Position numbers and translations under genes: made by a program. A model generated the notes under the pieces. The model ran no database searches, had not been told where the DNA came from, and saw nothing but the letters and a program-made list of their open reading frames with translations. From Streptomyces sp. NBC_00285 (GTDB lineage: Bacteria > Actinomycetota > Actinomycetes > Streptomycetales > Streptomycetaceae), in the NCBI RefSeq assembly GCF_036174265.1, contig NZ_CP108055.1:6944001-7008000 (forward strand): 64,000 nucleotides of DNA. Reading direction: 5' to 3'. Shown here piece by piece: positions 27,766-35,148 of the stretch (the stretch's first letter is position 1; every line of letters begins with the position of its first letter).

Positions 27766-30018
27766 TCATTCGAGATCGCCGCCGAATTCTCGGACGACCT
27801 CGTCGACGGCCTCGGCCACGTCGCGCAGGAACCGGTTCTGGTCGGGCGAGGCGGTCACGGTCGGGATCGGGGCGCCGCGTTCGTAGACCTCGCTGGCGAT
27901 GATCCGGGCCCGTACAAACGTCGATCCGGGGCCTTTCTGTAGGTATGCGTTCTGCCAGCCGCGCCGCACCTCGTCCCGAAGTCGGCGCTGGGTCAGTTCG
28001 ACGAGGCGGTTGGTGACCGAGTTCAACAACGCGTCCAGGATCGCCTGCTTCTCGTTCTCACCGGGCTCGTCACCGGACCAGCGTTCGGGGCGTTGCAGCA
28101 TCAGAAGGATCTGTGTCTGCAGGTAGTAGCGAAGTTCGGCGACCGGTTTGAGGTCGTCGTACTCGTCAGCCCATCCCTCGGTAGCCAGGCGCCGGGTGAG
28201 CGCCTTGATCCGGGTCCAGTGCGCCTTCGACGCATCGGGGTTGTTGTCGAGACCGAGGGTTCCGCGCCAGCGGGTGTGGAAGGTCTTGGCGGCTTCCATG
28301 ACTGCCAAGGAGAGGTTCATGCGATTGAACACCGGGCGGCTCGGGCCGGTCTCCGTGGCGCGCTCGGGGTGAGCGAGCAACGTCAGGAACGCGTCGAGCT
28401 GATCGATCGTGCGTGAGCCGGCCTGCTTCTTTGCATCAAGCTGGCCCTGAATCCCGCCGACGAAGAACCGAGCTTGATCAATACGTCGATGCAGGACCCG
28501 CTCGGCGGCAGGTCCAAGCTCGTCGCCGATCGACTTCAGGACGTTCTCGACGGACGCGAGGACGTGCTGCTCGCGGTCACCGAAGGTGGGCACGTTGGGA
28601 CCCTTGACCTGGTCGAAGTGCGTGAAGACGACGTGCAGCTTCCCGGCGTTGCCGGAAACCGCGATCCCCTTGAGCGCCGCGACCGGCGCCGCCTGCATCG
28701 GCTGAGCGGCGTTGTCCACCAACACGATGGCGTCGACATTCTGCAGCTGCGTCGCGACATGGGTCGAGAGTGCTGCGACGGACTTCGGCGTGTGTCCCAA
28801 CCCCTCGCCGTCCACGAGCACCAGATGGACCGGCTCCGATGCCCAGCCTGGCTGGAAGGGACCGCTGACACGGAGGCCGTTGACCAGGGGCGTGAGCAGG
28901 CGTCCGAACAGCGGGGCGAAATTGCTGGAGAAGCGGGTCACCATCTTGAGGAACGCTGCACGGTCGTCAGACTCCCACGACCACGTGATCGGCCAGCCCT
29001 GACGATTGCGCCGCAGCTCGCCGACTTCCAGCGTCGAGAATCGCTTCTCGATCTCGTCGATCAAAGAGTCCACGATCGCGTGGAACTCGCCGGACTGCCG
29101 CAGGTCGCTGTCGAGGCTCTCCTCGATGAGCTCCTCCACGACGCGCTCATCGTCCTCGATCTCCTTGAACGCTTCGGCGGTGGCGCTCGAGTGCCGTTCG
29201 ACGACCGACTTCACCGCCTCGACTGCTGCGGCGACGACAGTGTTCGTGGCCGTCAAGTCGACGGAGCCGTAATCAGCGGGGTCGATGTCAGCGAATTCTT
29301 CCTCGTCGTCATCGGCCAGATCGAGGTCATCGTCCTTGACCACTCCCCGACCGAGGACGTAGCTGAAGCGGAAGCGCTGGTTGACGTGGTCGAGCAGTCG
29401 GCGGCGGATCTCGTCTTCGGACCGCTTGCGAAGGACAGCCAGAGCCGCCTCGGACACGTTCTCCGTCAGATAGTCGATGACCTCGTCTCGGGGAACGAAG
29501 GTGACGACAGCCCGGTACGAACTGTCTTCAGTCGTGATCAGCTCGGTGTCGGCGACAGTGGTTTTAGCTGTTGATGTCGATGGGAAACGCTCGGTCGTCG
29601 GGTCGGTACCAAGGATCTGACGGACGACAGTGGTCTTTCCGGCACCCGTGGTGCCGAGCAGTAGAACCGTTCGATAACCGTCATCATCGCTCGGCAGTGG
29701 CAACGCATCCTGCCTCAACTGGACGAAGTCGACCTGGGACGACTCAAGGCCGTCATAGAAGATGTCGACGACGCGGCCGTCGAAGCGGCCCAACGCGTTC
29801 GGGCGAGCTGTCACCTCCCACAACTCTGGAGTGCTGAGAATGGTGTTCAACTGCTCGACGAGCAACGTGGCTTCCGTCTCGTCGTTGGTGCCAAGCCCTC
29901 GGCGCACGCGGCGGCCGGTCTTCCCGGTCGTGAGGTCAAGGCGAGCGGGGTGCCGGAAGATGACGGACCACGACTCCCGCCCCTGATTGCGACTCTTACT
30001 GGCGGTGTAGTACCTCAC
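27766..30018 (-). CDS. Large P-loop GTPase with integrase-like N-terminal DNA-binding segment
   Basis: A 750-residue protein of no standard family. Residues 1-70 (RYYTASKSRNQGRESWSVIF, GKTGRRVRRGLGT, EATLLVEQLNTIL) resemble the arm-type DNA-binding start of tyrosine integrases. A GTPase-like domain follows: P-loop LLLGTTGAGKTTVVRQILGT (120-139), a possible switch or DxxG at VLVDGEGLGH, and VFTHFDQVKG in place of (N/T)KxD. The G domain is split by a 200-residue helical insertion with an acidic stretch (DDDLDLADDDEEEFADID), and the C-terminus is helical, as in dynamin-like or septin-like proteins. GTG start with GGGAGAGG just upstream. Stand-alone cargo of element 1; a defence role is inferred from context. 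Confidence 0.7.
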   Translation of the reverse strand: MRYYTASKSRNQGRESWSVIFRHPARLDLTTGKTGRRVRRGLGTNDETEATLLVEQLNTILSTPELWEVTARPNALGRFDGRVVDIFYDGLESSQVDFVQLRQDALPLPSDDDGYRTVLLLGTTGAGKTTVVRQILGTDPTTERFPSTSTAKTTVADTELITTEDSSYRAVVTFVPRDEVIDYLTENVSEAALAVLRKRSEDEIRRRLLDHVNQRFRFSYVLGRGVVKDDDLDLADDDEEEFADIDPADYGSVDLTATNTVVAAAVEAVKSVVERHSSATAEAFKEIEDDERVVEELIEESLDSDLRQSGEFHAIVDSLIDEIEKRFSTLEVGELRRNRQGWPITWSWESDDRAAFLKMVTRFSSNFAPLFGRLLTPLVNGLRVSGPFQPGWASEPVHLVLVDGEGLGHTPKSVAALSTHVATQLQNVDAIVLVDNAAQPMQAAPVAALKGIAVSGNAGKLHVVFTHFDQVKGPNVPTFGDREQHVLASVENVLKSIGDELGPAAERVLHRRIDQARFFVGGIQGQLDAKKQAGSRTIDQLDAFLTLLAHPERATETGPSRPVFNRMNLSLAVMEAAKTFHTRWRGTLGLDNNPDASKAHWTRIKALTRRLATEGWADEYDDLKPVAELRYYLQTQILLMLQRPERWSGDEPGENEKQAILDALLNSVTNRLVELTQRRLRDEVRRGWQNAYLQKGPGSTFVRARIIASEVYERGAPIPTVTASPDQNRFLRDVAEAVDEVVREFGGDLE

Positions 30019-30027
30019 AGCCCTCTC

Positions 30028-30118
30028 CCGTTCGTTGTTCCTGCGGTGTACCAGGAGTGTGGACTCATTCGCCGGGTTCCGTCAAGGTTGATCGGTACAA
30101 CGCAGGAACAACGAACGG
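30028..30118. repeat. 25-bp inverted repeat upstream of the GTPase gene
   Basis: Arms 30028-30052 (ccgttcgttgttcctgcggt...) and 30094-30118 pair over 25 bp with one mismatch and are separated by 41 bp. The left arm ends directly beside the Shine-Dalgarno sequence of the GTPase gene. It could be a dimeric operator, a leader hairpin, or the ends of a small inserted element. Confidence 0.75.
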
Positions 30119-30184
30119 TGGCAGAGTGTGCTGGATTTCCTGACGGAGCGTCACCTGTATGGCCCTGGGAGGGTAGGCTGAAAA

Positions 30185-30204
30185 TGGTACGTTATTCGGT
30201 ACCA
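30185..30204. promoter_or_regulatory. Candidate operator of the YefM/YoeB-type pair
   Basis: Inverted repeat tggtac ... gtacca (6-bp arms, 8-base centre) just upstream of the antitoxin ribosome-binding site (GGAGGG at 30211-30216). YefM-type antitoxins repress their own operon by binding such palindromes with a TGTACA-like core, so the position and TGGTAC/GTACCA arms fit. Confidence 0.45.
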
Positions 30205-30225
30205 CTTGAAGGAGGGAGTCAGCTC

Positions 30226-30507
30226 ATGTCCATAACCGCGAGCGAAGCCCGCAAGGCTCTTTTCCCGCTGATCAAGAAGGTCAACGACGATCACGAGGCC
30301 ATCGAGATCGTCTCCAAGCACGGCAATGCCGTGCTGGTCTCGGCCGAGGACTATGCGGCGCTGCGCGAGGGCTCGTATCTGCTCCGCTCCCCGGTGAACG
30401 CACGGCGGCTGCTCAAGGCGTACGAGAACGCTCTTAGCAACATCAACGTGTCGGAGCGCGAGTTGATCGACCCGGATGCCATGGATCCTGCTGTGGGTGC
30501 TATGTGA
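30226..30507 (+). CDS. YefM/Phd-family antitoxin
   Basis: A 93-residue antitoxin: N-terminal DNA-binding and dimerisation domain ([40 protein letters not shown]) and a C-terminal tail that neutralises the toxin. The ATG at 30226 has GGAGGG 10 bases upstream. It overlaps the toxin start by 4 bases (GTGA), the classic coupled arrangement. Confidence 0.92.
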   Translation: MSITASEARKALFPLIKKVNDDHEAIEIVSKHGNAVLVSAEDYAALREGSYLLRSPVNARRLLKAYENALSNINVSERELIDPDAMDPAVGAM

Positions 30508-30758
30508 GGCTTGTCTTTGAGGATCAGGGTTGGGAGGACTACACGTCCTGGCTCAAGAACGACCGCAAGATGCTCGCTCGGATCAACAGGCTCATCGAGG
30601 ACGTCAAGCGTGACCCCTTCACAGGGATCGGCAAGCCCGAGCCGCTGAAGTACCACTTGCCCGGGGCGTGGTCGCGGCGGATCGACGACGAGCACCGGCT
30701 CGTCTACGTGGTTACAGACAAAGAGATCGTCATCCTCGCCGCCCGCTACCACTACTGA
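30504..30758 (+). CDS. YoeB/Txe-family ribosome-dependent mRNA interferase toxin
   Basis: An 84-residue RelE-superfamily toxin that cleaves mRNA at the ribosomal A site. Family signatures: [60 protein letters not shown] and the C-terminal YHY. The catalytic-type residues Glu, Arg and His of YoeB are present. GTG start overlapping the antitoxin stop. A strong terminator follows. Confidence 0.94.
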   Translation: MRLVFEDQGWEDYTSWLKNDRKMLARINRLIEDVKRDPFTGIGKPEPLKYHLPGAWSRRIDDEHRLVYVVTDKEIVILAARYHY

Positions 30759-30773
30759 TCATATTGCAGGTCG

Positions 30774-30810
30774 GAAGGGGGTCGGACTCTGCTGAGTCCG
30801 ACCCCCTTCC
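30774..30810 (+). terminator. Hairpin after the YoeB-type toxin gene
   Basis: 16-bp stem (ggaaggggtcggactc) with one bulged C and a TGCT loop, starting 15 bases after the toxin stop. Confidence 0.8.
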
Positions 30811-30864
30811 GCGTTCCCGTGCTGACATGTTGCTGACTCTTCAGCTGCTTCGGGCGGTGTGAGC

Positions 30865-31102
30865 TTGTCGAGGTCCAGGTCTCCGGCCTGCGTTGTCAGC
30901 AGATTCTCCCTGTGCCCGTTGCGCATCGTCGTGCGTGTCTCGGTGTGCTCGCCGGGCTCGGCACCGATCCGATCCGGGCCGTGGCCTCGGACTCGATGAG
31001 TTCCTGCGGGATCCGCTGGGCCAGGACCCCGATCAACTCGATTCCGTTCGCCGTACGCGGTGACTCCATCAGGCGGAGTAAGTCATGCTGGGACGAGCCC
31101 AT
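30865..31102 (-). pseudogene. Remnant of an IS256-family transposase N-terminus
   Basis: From the ATG at 31102 the minus strand reads MGSSQHDLLRLMESPRTANG, ELIGVLAQRIPQELIESEAT and ARIG, the well-known start of Streptomyces IS256 transposases. After a frameshift near 30955 the other frame continues with EHTETRTTMRNGHRENLLTT and QAGDLDL, again exactly the family sequence. The remaining three quarters of the transposase and the DDE residues are absent. A relic that marks past insertion in the element. Confidence 0.8.
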
Positions 31103-31215
31103 CGCGTCACCTCTCGTTTCAATGAGCCTCGCTACTCGGAGAGTTGTGCGATGGCTGCCCCATGACCAGGGGCTACGCAGAGATCGCTGCTATACCACTC
31201 GGCGGGACACCATCG

Positions 31216-31608
31216 TTAGACGGTGCGGATGACAGGGGCGGGTTTGATGTCCTGGGTGTCGATGAGGGTGCGGATGTCGTTCGGGTCCGACGTCCAGATG
31301 ATGGCGCCGAGGCTGGCTGCCATGGTCACGACGGTGGCGTCGACGATGTCGGAGGTGCCTGCCTTGCCGCAGAGAATGCCTGCGGTTTTGGCGGTTTCGA
31401 GGCCGACGGGTACGACGTGGCACCCGGCGAGGAACTTGCCGAGTCTGACCTGGCGGCGAGAGTCTCGCCATGCCTGGCTGACGACGACGGACGGGACGTG
31501 GATGTCCCGGCCGTCTTCAAGGGCCAGGCTGTGGCGGGCCCACATGCGTCGGTCGTCGTTGTCAATGGCGATGAGTACCCCGGCGTCGTACAGGTAGGGG
31601 ATGTTCAC
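31216..31608 (-). CDS. PIN-domain toxin (VapC-like ribonuclease)
   Basis: A 130-residue PIN-domain protein, the toxin of a type II pair, expected to cleave RNA with Mg2+. Acidic residues typical of PIN domains are visible: YDAGVLIAIDNDDRRMW (first Asp), the central Glu-like position in VGLETAKTAG, and SDIVDATVVTMAA (Asp pair) followed by WTSDPNDIRTL. GTG at 31608 overlaps the antitoxin stop by 4 bases. Confidence 0.88.
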   Translation of the reverse strand: MNIPYLYDAGVLIAIDNDDRRMWARHSLALEDGRDIHVPSVVVSQAWRDSRRQVRLGKFLAGCHVVPVGLETAKTAGILCGKAGTSDIVDATVVTMAASLGAIIWTSDPNDIRTLIDTQDIKPAPVIRTV

Positions 31609-31871
31609 GCGGCCGAGGCTCCCGGGCTGCTGAGGTACTCGGCGTCGGCGGCGGCCAGGTCCGCGCGGGCGGCGGCGAGCTCTTCCGGGGTGAAGGCGCC
31701 GTGTTCGGCCTGCCACTCCTGGATGACGGCCCGGCCGGCGCGCAGGCGCAGCTCGCGTTCTGCTGCTCCGGCGACGAGTCGGGAGAGTGGGATGCCTTCT
31801 TCCTCGGCGGCTCCGGCCAGGGCTTCGACCAGGGTTTCGTCGAGAGTGATAGTCACCTTCTTGGTAGCCAT
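31605..31871 (-). CDS. Ribbon-helix-helix-type antitoxin of the PIN toxin
   Basis: An 88-residue protein starting MATKKVTITLDETLVEALAG, the N-terminal strand and helix of MetJ/Arc/CopG-like DNA-binding proteins, followed by a helical, acidic C-terminal half that would wrap the toxin. Upstream of and overlapping the toxin gene by 4 bases. Family is clear from the pattern; no exact subfamily name given. Confidence 0.85.
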   Translation of the reverse strand: MATKKVTITLDETLVEALAGAAEEEGIPLSRLVAGAAERELRLRAGRAVIQEWQAEHGAFTPEELAAARADLAAADAEYLSSPGASAA

Positions 31872-32069
31872 ACATCAACCATAGCGCGGTATGGCCTTCG
31901 TTGCTGAGGTGCGTGAGGAGGGCCTTGCCGACTCGATGGCCCGCAGGGCTGCGGGTGAAGCCGGGTCCACATTCCCCAGAAAGGGCGGATTAGTGACGAA
32001 TATGTTGCTCGGCCCCGAGGCGGCGGTGCACGGTTTTGAGCACGGGCCAGGCGACGGATCGGGGCGTGG

Positions 32070-33326
32070 GTGGCGAGCGTTTTCCAGAGGTGCAAGAGGG
32101 ACGTCCGGGACCGGAACTTCCCCTGTGACCGCCCGCGGTGTCGGCATGGGTGGACGGTGCGGTACCGGGAACCGGGTGGTAGACGCGGGCGGCAGCTGGA
32201 GAGGTCGTTTCCCCGTCGGGTGGGCTCGGATGGTGCGGACGCTTTCGCCGACAAGGTCGAGAACGACAAGAAGGCGGGCATTCGCTTCGATCCTGCGCGT
32301 GGGCTTGTGCCGCTGCGGGTCTGGGCCGAGGAGTGGCTGGAGCGGCGGGTCATCGGTGAGTCGACGCGCCGCAACTACGAAGGGTTCATCCGTAACCATC
32401 TCGTGCCGCGCCTGGGGCGGAAGATGCTGGCCGGGCTGGCGCGGCGCGACTTCGAGGAGTTCGCCAGGGACGTGCATGCCTCCGGTGCGGGGTTGGCGGT
32501 CTCCACGGTCAATGACCGGATGGTGATGGTGGCCGCCATGCTGGAGGCGGCCGTCGTTGACAAACGCATCCCGGACAATCCCGCGCGCGGCGTCCGGATA
32601 TCCCGGGCGGCCCCGTGCGCGGTGGACGAAGACGAGATTCCCACGCTGAACGAGGTCGATCTGATCGCGGAGCACATCGCCCCGCAGTACCGGCTCGCGG
32701 TCTACCTACAGTCGGGTACTGGCCAGCGCCCCAGCGAGGCCCTGGCCTTCGCCACCGAGTGCCGACGATCTGGCTTCGTCAGGGTCCGCTGGCAGGTCAG
32801 CGCCAAAGCGCACCGCGATGACTGCCGCTCGGTCTTCGTGCCGCTCAAGCACCGGGCGGAGGGTGAGTACCGGGACATCCCGGTCGCTCTGTTCGTCGAG
32901 CAGGAGATCGATGCCCACCTGTCGCGGTGGGAGCCGGTGCCTGTGATCTTCACCGGTCAGCGGGGCAAGCGACGTCGGCTGGAGGTCTTCTTCGTCCCGC
33001 GCCAGCGTGGCAAGGGTCGGATGCCCACCGCCTCCACCTACGGCTACCACTTCACGAAGGCGTGCGTGTCGGCTGGCCAGGTCGACGTGGACGGCAAGGC
33101 CAAGTACACGCCTGGCAGTCTGCGGCACTTCTTCGCCTCGACCGCGTTGGCGAACGGCGTGCCGATCCGCGAGGTCTCGCGCTGGCTCGGCCACAAGTCG
33201 ATCAAGACCACCGTGGATATCTACGGTCACCTTGTCCCAGAGGCGTGGGACCGTTGTCGAGACATCATGCAGAACGCTATGCGCCCTGCGGTCGAGGGCT
33301 CGGAGGAGTCTGTCTCCGCGGCTTGA
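32070..33326 (+). CDS. Tyrosine site-specific recombinase (integrase) of element 1
   Basis: A 418-residue phage/AICE-type integrase. An N-terminal arm-binding region has Cys residues and a basic patch (CKRDVRDRNFPCDRPRCRHG). A core-binding SAM-like domain spans about 95-175 (LVPLRVWAEEWLERRVIGES, TRRNYEGFIRNHL). The catalytic domain has GTGQRPSEALA (Arg I), SLRHFFASTALANGVPI (Arg II), EVSRWLGHKSIKTTVDIYGH (His/Trp and the Tyr nucleophile). The first His of HxxR is Gly (PGSLR), a departure from the family. GTG start. Followed by three GTGCTGGAT repeats and the internal attachment-like site. Confidence 0.9.
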   Translation: MASVFQRCKRDVRDRNFPCDRPRCRHGWTVRYREPGGRRGRQLERSFPRRVGSDGADAFADKVENDKKAGIRFDPARGLVPLRVWAEEWLERRVIGESTRRNYEGFIRNHLVPRLGRKMLAGLARRDFEEFARDVHASGAGLAVSTVNDRMVMVAAMLEAAVVDKRIPDNPARGVRISRAAPCAVDEDEIPTLNEVDLIAEHIAPQYRLAVYLQSGTGQRPSEALAFATECRRSGFVRVRWQVSAKAHRDDCRSVFVPLKHRAEGEYRDIPVALFVEQEIDAHLSRWEPVPVIFTGQRGKRRRLEVFFVPRQRGKGRMPTASTYGYHFTKACVSAGQVDVDGKAKYTPGSLRHFFASTALANGVPIREVSRWLGHKSIKTTVDIYGHLVPEAWDRCRDIMQNAMRPAVEGSEESVSAA

Positions 33327-33333
33327 CGTGAGG

Positions 33334-33385
33334 GATGTGCTGGATGAGTCCCGACGGTGCTGGATGGGTGCTGGATACGATCACT
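33334..33385 (+). repeat. 52-bp repeat after integrase 1 (copy 1), with three GTGCTGGAT units
   Basis: Identical over 52 bases to 44559-44610 downstream of the second, broken integrase. It contains GTGCTGGAT at 33337, 33357 and 33368; short direct repeats beside int are typical arm-type binding sites of tyrosine integrases. Confidence 0.85.
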
Positions 33386-33399
33386 CGAAGGAACGTTTC

Positions 33400-33494
33400 C
33401 GTAGGTGGGAGCGGTGCATTGAATATTCCGCTTCAGCGTATGAACTCCAACACATCGCTGACCTGGTGAAATGAGATTCCAAAGTGCAAGTGGC
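33400..33494 (+). other. Internal attachment-like site between the two elements
   Basis: Contains ttccgcttcagcgtatga (about 33426-33443), a variant of the ychF end (reads IFRFSV and a stop in the ychF frame), and then a 50-base stretch that matches the attL region after ychF (tgaactccaacacatcgctg ... aagtgcaagtggc). The hairpin that is perfect at attL is decayed here. The rest of the 429-bp gap from 33327 to 33755 contains no gene I can support. Confidence 0.6.
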
Positions 33495-33755
33495 TTGAGA
33501 TGTCGGGTTAGGTCGGCCCGTTGCTGATCATTTCCTGACGTTCTCCACGGCGGCCTCGGTTTCGTCGCCGCCGCGGAGGACGGCTTGGCGGTGGCGGGGC
33601 GTCCTGGTCCATCTCTAATGCCGAGTCAGATGACGGTCGTTCTGCTGACGACTTGGCGCAGCAGTTCGTCGGTGCCGTGCTTCCTGTCTGACGTCGCGGT
33701 GCATGTCGGCGAATTCAGTAGAGATCGGGGTCGGCTCCCAGGGAGAATTACTCCC

Positions 33756-35087
33756 ATGGCACCGATGCTCACCGATATGTCGTCTGACCGGTTGGACACC
33801 CTGATCAAGCACCCGTTTCACCGGGAGAACGGTGAGCGGCTGATCCGCTTCATCAAGGATCTGCGCGAGTGCCGTAGTGCAGAGGACTTCGCGACGTTCC
33901 AGCGGGAACTTCTGCACGCCACGCTTGCCGCGAACCTTGCGCGTGCGGAGCGCTCGCGAGTGATCAAGCGCCTCAGGAAGAAGCAGTCGCTGCCTGCCGA
34001 CGCTCCCGATCTCGTCGTTGGCGATCCTCACGACTTGGACGCCTGGAGATTGGAGTCGGACGTCCTGGAGCGGGTAGGACGCCAACTGCGCTCTATCGGT
34101 GATGCCTTGGCGTGGCGGGTCTTCCGGTACGACCGCCGCTACATTCTCACGCTGCGCCGCAACGAATCGCCGGGACCCATGACTCTCAGCAAGGAGGGCA
34201 CGGTCCATGAGATCCAGTTCGCGGAGCAGCAGTGGAGCGAGCACAGGCGCTTCGCCCTCCTGCATGACCTGACCGGCTGTCTGCGTATCGGCGACGTCAG
34301 CGTGTTTCAAGAAGGGGACAACGGTGAGCAGGACATCCTGCTGTACGAGCTGAAGACGAATCCGAGGCGGCGGGAGAGCGCCCAGCTGACCCGGACCCGG
34401 CTGGCGGCCGAGGCACTGCACATGGGTGGGCCGCTCCCAGGCCAGGACAAGGCCGTTCTCGTCGAGACCGGCGTGCCCTATGCCACTCATCTGTCCGTGC
34501 TGAGCGATGCCTTGGCCCGAGCCCATCAGAGCGGGCTGAAGACGATGCGGGCGCCGGGTCAGCGCGGTGTCCTGGCCCTCGATATCGCGGTAGCTGGCAA
34601 CAGATGGGGCGGACAGGAGGCGACCCGACAGTTCCACGCCGCATACGCGGCGCTGCTACGCCGAATGCGGCTGACCGGGCAGACGATTCCCTTCAGCAGC
34701 GGAGACAGCGCCGCTCGCAACACCATGGCCCCACCGTGGGGTATCTATCCGCTGCAGCCCGCACAGTGCGCCGGCCTCATTGCCGATGTTCTTGTCTTCA
34801 CCGTGACGCTGTCGTCTGACAACTTCATCGAAGAGCTTCGCAAGCAGGGGTTGGACGCGGAGTGGGTCCTACCGCGCGGAGCGGATATGGAGCATGCCCA
34901 GCCTGTCGTTATTATTCAGGGGCACGGTCGACGGGTCACGATGGCCAGAGCAGGGATCGAACAGCTCATGCTGGAGCTGACCGATCTGCAAGCCTGGGCG
35001 CATGGCATGGACCAGCTGCTCCGAAAGGGGGTAGCCGGATGGCAGCCATGGCCCTACTTCACCGATGAGTGCAAGGTGTGGGTCTGA
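33756..35087 (+). CDS. Unclassified protein with a PD-(D/E)XK nuclease-like motif
   Basis: A 443-residue protein of no recognised family. In the middle, RIGDVSVFQEGDNGEQDILL and YELKTNPRRR form the pattern GD...(D)...E-x-K preceded by hydrophobic strands, as in the active site of PD-(D/E)XK nucleases. The N-terminal third is helical and charged (RVIKRLRKKQSLPADAP). I start at the ATG at 33756, preceded by GGGAG; the frame is open back to 33585 without a ribosome-binding site. Convergent with the HNH gene of the restriction-like operon. Codon GC is lower than in the flanking chromosome. Nuclease activity is inference. Confidence 0.62.
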   Translation: MAPMLTDMSSDRLDTLIKHPFHRENGERLIRFIKDLRECRSAEDFATFQRELLHATLAANLARAERSRVIKRLRKKQSLPADAPDLVVGDPHDLDAWRLESDVLERVGRQLRSIGDALAWRVFRYDRRYILTLRRNESPGPMTLSKEGTVHEIQFAEQQWSEHRRFALLHDLTGCLRIGDVSVFQEGDNGEQDILLYELKTNPRRRESAQLTRTRLAAEALHMGGPLPGQDKAVLVETGVPYATHLSVLSDALARAHQSGLKTMRAPGQRGVLALDIAVAGNRWGGQEATRQFHAAYAALLRRMRLTGQTIPFSSGDSAARNTMAPPWGIYPLQPAQCAGLIADVLVFTVTLSSDNFIEELRKQGLDAEWVLPRGADMEHAQPVVIIQGHGRRVTMARAGIEQLMLELTDLQAWAHGMDQLLRKGVAGWQPWPYFTDECKVWV

Positions 35088-35148
35088 GACGCCATCCGCT
35101 CAGGTCGGAGGTGATGAGACGCGGCTCGCCCCTGGGAGCGACCGCCAG

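Noticed and set aside
30757..30810. A fourth attachment-like site after the YoeB-type gene, because tgcaggtcgga and the hairpin resemble the region at 44.7 kb
   Set aside because: Only short, gapped similarity without the ychF-end sequence; both are simply hairpins after short linkers.
31875..32070. Minus-strand reading with NIFVTNPPFLGNVDPAS, resembling an adenine methylase motif upstream of the integrase
   Set aside because: No other methylase motif follows, the frame continues antisense through the integrase gene, and no start or ribosome-binding site is present. A chance match in GC-rich DNA is more likely than a BREX/PglX-type remnant.
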